A stretch of DNA of 9,532 nt from assembly GCA_934692295.1 (NCBI GenBank), contig CAKUTL010000055.1, forward strand, positions 1 to 9,532, in the 5' to 3' direction. The stretch comes from an uncultured Candidatus Melainabacteria bacterium. Its GTDB lineage: Bacteria; Cyanobacteriota; Vampirovibrionia; Gastranaerophilales; Gastranaerophilaceae. The notes below the pieces were generated by a model. It searched no databases and had not been told where the DNA came from. It saw only the letters and a program-made list of their open reading frames with translations. Of the stretch, positions 6,313-9,532 are shown in pieces; position 1 is the stretch's first letter; each line of letters starts with the position of its first letter. The position numbers were made by a program, and so were the translations under genes.

Positions 6313-7875
6313 TTATTTTACATTAAGTGCAGATAATTGACGCATTTTTGTATTGATGTCATTCATCAAGTTTATATTTTCTGTTTGGCGGGCATGTTTT
6401 TGAGCCTTCGAAAGCAAAGTGTATGCTTTATTTAAGTTGTTAAATTCAACCATAATGTCAGCCGCTGCAACGTAGTTTTGGGCAATTTTGCCTTGAGAAT
6501 CTGCGGTTGTGTAATTTTTTACTGCTTGTGAATAGGATTTTAATGCTTTTTCAGGTTCATCAAATTTTGTATGTGCTTCGCCGATATTTGATGCTACAAA
6601 TCCTTTAAGGTTATAATTTTTTGTTTCATTTGCTAAATTTGACGCAACTTCGTAATAATCAAATGCTTCTTTGTCATACATATCAGTATAGATATTTCCG
6701 ATTTTGGTTAGGGATGCTGATTGTGCTGGAAGATTTTCGGCTTCTCCCGCAAAAGATACCGTTGAAATATAATGATCAAGTGCCGGTGTAATTTGGTTTA
6801 CATCGTCGTAAATTTGGGCCATTGAATAATGTGCTTTTGTTTTTACGTTTTCATCATTGGACAATTTTGCTGCTTGATTGTAACTTTTTAGAGCTTGTGC
6901 CAAGTAGTCATGGTCATCGTAAATTTTTCCAACTTCATAATAAATTTTTCCAGAAGTTTCAGTATCATCAATTTCCATTGCTCTATTTAGTGCTTGTTCG
7001 AATGATTTGATTGCTTTTTCAGGATCATTTGCATAAGCATATTTTTTAGCTTGGATAAATAATGATTTTAATTGTTTATCTTGCGGAATTTTTGTAGCTT
7101 TTGTTTGTCCTGCAACGGAAATTGGAATTACATTAGAATTTTCTTCCTTAACGGCTTCTGGAACTTCTTCTGTTTGTGCTGTTTCGTGTAATTCTTCTTG
7201 TCTTTTGGTTTGACTTGTTGAACCATCTGGAAATTTAACCAAAAATCTTTCATTAATGTCATCTTCATTATATTTAAAATCAATTTGTTGCATGAAAAGA
7301 GTATCAACCCAGTTTTCTACAACATTTGATTCTTTTTGAAGAGTTTCAGAAATGTGTTTGTCTAAAATTGTAGAGGCATTTTTTAGATTTGATTTGATAA
7401 GTTTTACATTCGGATTATCTTTTTTTACTTGTTTATCGATTAAAGCAAGATAACCATCTACTTCTTCTTTCAAATCGTCAGGTGTGCCAATAGCAATTGC
7501 AGTATTATTAAAATCTTTTAAAATTTGAGCAATATTGATTTTACTATCAATTTGATTTTGAGTAGCAGGATTAATTTTTTGTACTGATTGTGGAGAATAA
7601 TTGGCATTTGTTTGAGCATTTGAGTTGTTGATGTTTACATTGCTGTATGCACTTGATGCCAAGTTAAACTTTTGTTCATAGGCTGGGGTGTATTTAGGAG
7701 TTGTTTTTTGCTCAACGTATTGTAATCCCTTGCTTTGAGAGTTTTGATTTGACTCCTGTTGACGTTCGGCATTGGTGGCAGAAGATTTTTCATCTTCTTC
7801 ACGTTTTTTTACCGTTGATTGTCTATCTGGTTTTACATACGGTCTTTGGTATATGTTGTTTAAACTCAATCCCAT
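6313..7875 (-). CDS. Cytoplasmic TPR protein with disordered Q/N-rich N-terminus (520 aa)
   Basis: No named family is recognised. From the chosen start, the protein opens MGLSLNNIYQRPYVKPDRQS, then has a low-complexity Gln/Asn/Ser-rich stretch (about 20-110). A helical segment follows at about 114-200, with DGYLALIDKQVKKDNPNVKL and SETLQKESNVVENWVDTLF in it, then an acidic linker. About six TPR units of 36-40 residues complete it at 269-500 (for example DPEKAIKSFEQALNRAMEID and EPEKALKSYSQAVKNY). Such long TPR units resemble the TPR_12/LGN type used as protein scaffolds. There is no signal peptide, unlike the other TPR protein in the window. The frame is open upstream to an ATG at 7968, but that has no ribosome binding site. 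The ATG at 7875 lies 12 bases after GAAGGT (7893-7888), and a TATAAT (7908-7903) falls inside the would-be extension, so I prefer 7875. Confidence 0.85.
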   Translation of the reverse strand: MGLSLNNIYQRPYVKPDRQSTVKKREEDEKSSATNAERQQESNQNSQSKGLQYVEQKTTPKYTPAYEQKFNLASSAYSNVNINNSNAQTNANYSPQSVQKINPATQNQIDSKINIAQILKDFNNTAIAIGTPDDLKEEVDGYLALIDKQVKKDNPNVKLIKSNLKNASTILDKHISETLQKESNVVENWVDTLFMQQIDFKYNEDDINERFLVKFPDGSTSQTKRQEELHETAQTEEVPEAVKEENSNVIPISVAGQTKATKIPQDKQLKSLFIQAKKYAYANDPEKAIKSFEQALNRAMEIDDTETSGKIYYEVGKIYDDHDYLAQALKSYNQAAKLSNDENVKTKAHYSMAQIYDDVNQITPALDHYISTVSFAGEAENLPAQSASLTKIGNIYTDMYDKEAFDYYEVASNLANETKNYNLKGFVASNIGEAHTKFDEPEKALKSYSQAVKNYTTADSQGKIAQNYVAAADIMVEFNNLNKAYTLLSKAQKHARQTENINLMNDINTKMRQLSALNVK

Positions 7876-7902
7876 TTTTGTTAAATTACCTTCAAGCCTG
7901 AT

Positions 7903-7908
7903 ATTATA
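7903..7908 (-). promoter_or_regulatory. Predicted -10 element of the 520-aa TPR gene
   Basis: A perfect TATAAT (7908-7903, minus strand) lies about 28 bases before the chosen ATG, with GAAGGT between them. No convincing -35 is found at 16-18 bases upstream, so the promoter may need an activator. An inverted repeat at 7944-7959 is positioned to bind one. Confidence 0.45.
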
Positions 7909-7943
7909 CACTATATTTTTAACATAATTTGGTTTTTTGTTGG

Positions 7944-7959
7944 TCATACTTTCGTATGA
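7944..7959. repeat. Inverted repeat TCATAC-N4-GTATGA upstream of the 520-aa TPR gene
   Basis: TCATAC (7944-7949) and GTATGA (7954-7959) are perfect arms around TTTC, centred about 55 bases upstream of the predicted minus-strand transcript start near 7896. The placement suits an activator site next to a promoter that lacks a good -35. It would alternatively be a small hairpin if transcription began further upstream. Confidence 0.35.
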
Positions 7960-7997
7960 TTTTTCCATGTTTTATTTAAGTTTATTTATCTAAAAGT

Positions 7998-8012
7998 CAA
8001 CATGCTATGTTG
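7998..8012. repeat. Inverted repeat CAACAT-GCT-ATGTTG in the divergent intergenic region
   Basis: CAACAT (7998-8003) and ATGTTG (8007-8012) are perfect arms around GCT, followed by TATTTTTT on the plus strand. There is no plus-strand gene just upstream that needs a terminator, so a protein-binding site between the two divergent genes is as likely. The rest of 7960-8115 holds only an isolated TATAAT (8071-8076) without a good -35. Confidence 0.35.
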
Positions 8013-8129
8013 TATTTTTTAATAAAATCAAAATAGGCTGTAAGTTTGAGTATGCTTTGGTTTTAGTTAGTATAATCTTTCCTAAAATTTCCTATTTTTT
8101 AACAAATGTAAATAAATTGACAAAACCCC

Positions 8130-8158
8130 ATGACAAATTTGTTTCGTTATTCTATTAT
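8130..8158 (+). promoter_or_regulatory. Promoter of the 168-aa gene
   Basis: ATGACA (8130-8135, five of six) precedes TATTAT (8153-8158, five of six) by exactly 17 bases. The transcript would start near 8165, giving a leader of about 15 bases just long enough for the GGAGGA ribosome binding site at 8171-8176. A second, perfect TTGACA at 8117-8122 has no -10 at proper spacing. Confidence 0.7.
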
Positions 8159-8179
8159 TTTTCTATATTCGGAGGAAGA

Positions 8180-8686
8180 ATGTTAGAACAAATGAATGAA
8201 AATAAATCAACTTTCGATTTAACATCCAGAAGTGCTTTTTCAAATGAAAATGATACTTTTACATCTCGTTCTTTTGCTGCTCTTTTGGCAAAAAATAATG
8301 TACCAGCTTCTCATAAGAGAATTGCAGATAATTATTTGATTATAAAAAAAGTTTTTAAATTTCAAGCATGTATGAGTCGAATTTCTAATGTAGAAAAATC
8401 TTTGTTAGAAAAATATGATTTCAATATTCTTGAATTTACTACAATGAAACAAATGTATGATGAATTAGCTCTTTTGCAAAAATGGTCTAGTTCTGAAGAC
8501 GAAAATTTGAGAGCAGATTCTGATAATATTTTGCTAATTAGAGTAAAAGAATTAAAATTTTTAGAAGCAAGCCGTTATGCTTCTGTTTCTAATGAGATTT
8601 ATAATGGTCATAAAGCATTAGAACAATATTTAAAAGAAATAAGTAAGTTTCAAACAGTTCAAACTCTTAGAACTTTGAATTTTTAA
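8180..8686 (+). CDS. Protein of unknown function (168 aa)
   Basis: I do not recognise this protein. It has no signal peptide or membrane segment and one cysteine (Cys64). The N-terminal 40 residues are polar and Ser/Thr/Asn-rich, with the tetrapeptide TSRS at 15-18 and again at 28-31 (DLTSRSAFSNEND, TFTSRSFAALL). From about residue 43 it appears all-helical (IADNYLIIKKVFKFQACMSR, MKQMYDELALLQKW, HKALEQYLKEISKFQ), perhaps a coiled-coil or helical bundle. The ATG at 8180 follows GGAGGA (8171-8176). The frame is open upstream to a TTG at 8057, but that would run through the predicted promoter, so the longer form is rejected. It is a single-gene unit: a good promoter immediately before it and a strong terminator 21 bases after its stop. 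It is divergent from the 520-aa TPR gene, and a shared function is only a guess. Confidence 0.82.
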   Translation: MLEQMNENKSTFDLTSRSAFSNENDTFTSRSFAALLAKNNVPASHKRIADNYLIIKKVFKFQACMSRISNVEKSLLEKYDFNILEFTTMKQMYDELALLQKWSSSEDENLRADSDNILLIRVKELKFLEASRYASVSNEIYNGHKALEQYLKEISKFQTVQTLRTLNF

Positions 8687-8707
8687 GATAAAATAAATCA
8701 TACGCAA

Positions 8708-8749
8708 ACAACAAAAAAGAAGGACTTAAAAATCCTTCTTTTTTGTTGT
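8708..8749. terminator. Symmetric bidirectional intrinsic terminator
   Basis: The arms at 8708-8724 and 8733-8749 are a perfect 17-bp inverted repeat around the loop CTTAAAAA. Each arm has an A6/T6 run beside a GAAGGA/TCCTTC core, so both strands give a stem followed by a T tract. It lies between the ends of the convergent genes at 8180-8686 and 8783-9532 and should stop transcription from both sides. Confidence 0.92.
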
Positions 8750-8782
8750 GTTTATTGTGTGTCGGTTTTATTAGGTTTATTT

Positions 8783-9532
8783 TTAATGTTCTCTTGCTGT
8801 ACCTGTTTCGTAGCCTGGAACAAGTAATGCAAGCGGTATAACTCTTTCCAATTTTGCGGCAAAAGGTGAATCTTCGTTCATCATAGATACTGCCATACAT
8901 ACATCATCTACGTGAGGTGCACAGTCTGTGAATTTCATATTTCTATCTACTTTTTTGTGATAAATATGTTCATTCAAGAAGTTTGAAACCTTGTTACCTA
9001 AATATAATCCCAAACCTAAAAGACCAAGAGTACATACTCCGTTTGGAACACTTTTTAAAACTTTATTAAATATTTGAGCAGATTTTTTAGGGCTTTTGAT
9101 TTGTGGAATTATAGATTCAATTTTATTAGCAAATTTGTTATATAATTTTGCTCCGCCACCAACGCAACCTACTGGAACTAAGACATTTCCTAGTACTTGG
9201 TTTACCACTTCACGTTTTTTAGCACTAATATTGTCTTTGTCCACAATTGAACCACCAATAAATCCTCCGACAACAGAACCAATTGCTGTTGCAATTATTT
9301 CAGCTGGTCCAAAGTGAATATATTTACCTTTTGGAGAATATTTAAAAATTGCCCAATCTTTAATTGGAGTTTTGGCAATTCTTACAGGATTTAAAGAAAA
9401 CCCTTTTCTATGTGCTAGAGTTGCGATAACAGGGGTCATGCCAAGAGCAGAAGATGCAAGAATTGTTGCTTTCTGTTTTGTGTTCAAATTGTTTTGTTCA
9501 GCATGTTCATGCCCTTTAAAGCTTTGGATTTG
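8783..9532 (-). CDS. Glycine-rich, probably membrane-associated protein of unknown function (5'-truncated by window edge)
   Basis: The frame has no stop between 8783 and the right edge, so 249 C-terminal residues are visible and the true start is likely outside the window. A TTG at 9487 opens a shorter form but has no ribosome binding site. Upstream codons still read as ordinary protein (QIQSFKGHEHAEQNN). I do not recognise a family. Hydrophobic or small-residue stretches at visible residues 22-41 (ATILASSALGMTPVIATLAH), 76-97 (glycine-zipper-like IGSVVGGFIGGSIV), 113-128 (VLGNVLVPVGCVGGGA) and 165-180 (GVCTLGLLGLGLYLGN) could be membrane helices. They are separated by basic loops. The C-terminus has DCAPHVDDVCMA with two cysteines and a histidine. 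It ends 33 bases from the shared terminator. A small-residue-rich soluble or phage-like protein is possible; membrane placement is inferred. Confidence 0.75.
   Translation of the reverse strand, partial: QIQSFKGHEHAEQNNLNTKQKATILASSALGMTPVIATLAHRKGFSLNPVRIAKTPIKDWAIFKYSPKGKYIHFGPAEIIATAIGSVVGGFIGGSIVDKDNISAKKREVVNQVLGNVLVPVGCVGGGAKLYNKFANKIESIIPQIKSPKKSAQIFNKVLKSVPNGVCTLGLLGLGLYLGNKVSNFLNEHIYHKKVDRNMKFTDCAPHVDDVCMAVSMMNEDSPFAAKLERVIPLALLVPGYETGTAREH

Noticed and set aside
7876..7968. A 31-residue extension of the 520-aa TPR protein starting at ATG 7968
   Set aside because: There is no ribosome binding site before 7968, a perfect TATAAT and an inverted repeat lie within the stretch, and the MGLSLNN start is preceded by GAAGGT.
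8057..8179. A 41-residue hydrophobic extension of the 168-aa protein that would look like a membrane anchor
   Set aside because: It runs through the ATGACA/TATTAT promoter, and GGAGGA is placed for the ATG at 8180.
8708..8749. Possible small RNA or mobile-element terminal inverted repeat
   Set aside because: The symmetric hairpin with A/T runs between two convergent gene ends is fully explained as a bidirectional terminator; no transposase or flanking duplication is present.
8667..8900. Minus-strand open frame of 77 codons covering the terminator
   Set aside because: It runs through the bidirectional terminator and overlaps the glycine-rich protein's gene in another frame, with no start signals.
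1..9532. Defence island, prophage, CRISPR, tRNA/rRNA or riboswitch
   Set aside because: No nuclease, helicase, integrase, toxin-antitoxin, regularly spaced repeat, tRNA-like or known riboswitch core was seen on either strand.

Overview
The window is an AT-rich (roughly 30% G+C by eye) bacterial chromosomal segment that uses the standard code. I see no phage, insertion-sequence, plasmid, CRISPR or RNA-gene signatures. The one gene with a firm universal assignment is lepA (elongation factor 4); its protein shares stretches with cyanobacterial LepA as I remember it (for example AARMNY and EGALLIVDATQGVEAQTLANVY). With the low G+C, the stand-alone GerE/LuxR-type regulator, the abundant TPR proteins and several unfamiliar small proteins, this suggests a gut-type non-photosynthetic relative of cyanobacteria (Gastranaerophilales/'Melainabacteria'). 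That placement is an inference from remembered family patterns and was not tested.

Layout. Positions 1-2651 (minus strand) hold a compact operon: a secreted 693-residue protein with about 17 TPR repeats, a 148-residue putative lipoprotein starting with TTG, and the first 29 residues of a protein resembling the C_GCAxxG_C_C putative redox family. Positions 2652-3484 hold an AT-rich intergenic stretch, a self-contained small-protein gene of 52 codons with its own extended -10 promoter and intrinsic terminator, and then the lepA promoter. lepA (3485-5287, plus) has no Shine-Dalgarno sequence, and its best promoter would place the transcript start at or next to the ATG, so it looks leaderless. 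Its 3' end overlaps by 20 bases the 3' end of a convergent 80-residue GerE-type DNA-binding protein (5268-5510, minus). A 263-base divergent intergenic region with two perfect palindromes and an 8-base direct repeat separates this regulator from an unfamiliar 150-residue gene (5774-6226, plus).

Positions 6313-7875 (minus) encode a 520-residue cytoplasmic-looking TPR protein with a disordered Q/N-rich N-terminus. It is divergent from an unfamiliar 168-residue gene (8180-8686, plus) with a good promoter. A symmetric 17-bp bidirectional terminator separates the latter from a glycine-rich, probably membrane-associated protein (8783 to the right edge, minus), whose reading frame remains open to the end of the window.

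Overall this looks like an ordinary chromosomal region rich in lineage-specific genes, not a recognisable defence or mobile system. The most interesting items are the leaderless lepA, the orphan 52-codon gene, the stand-alone GerE protein with palindromes in its divergent promoter region, and the MG-[IL]-S-[FL]-NN N-terminus shared by two otherwise unrelated proteins.
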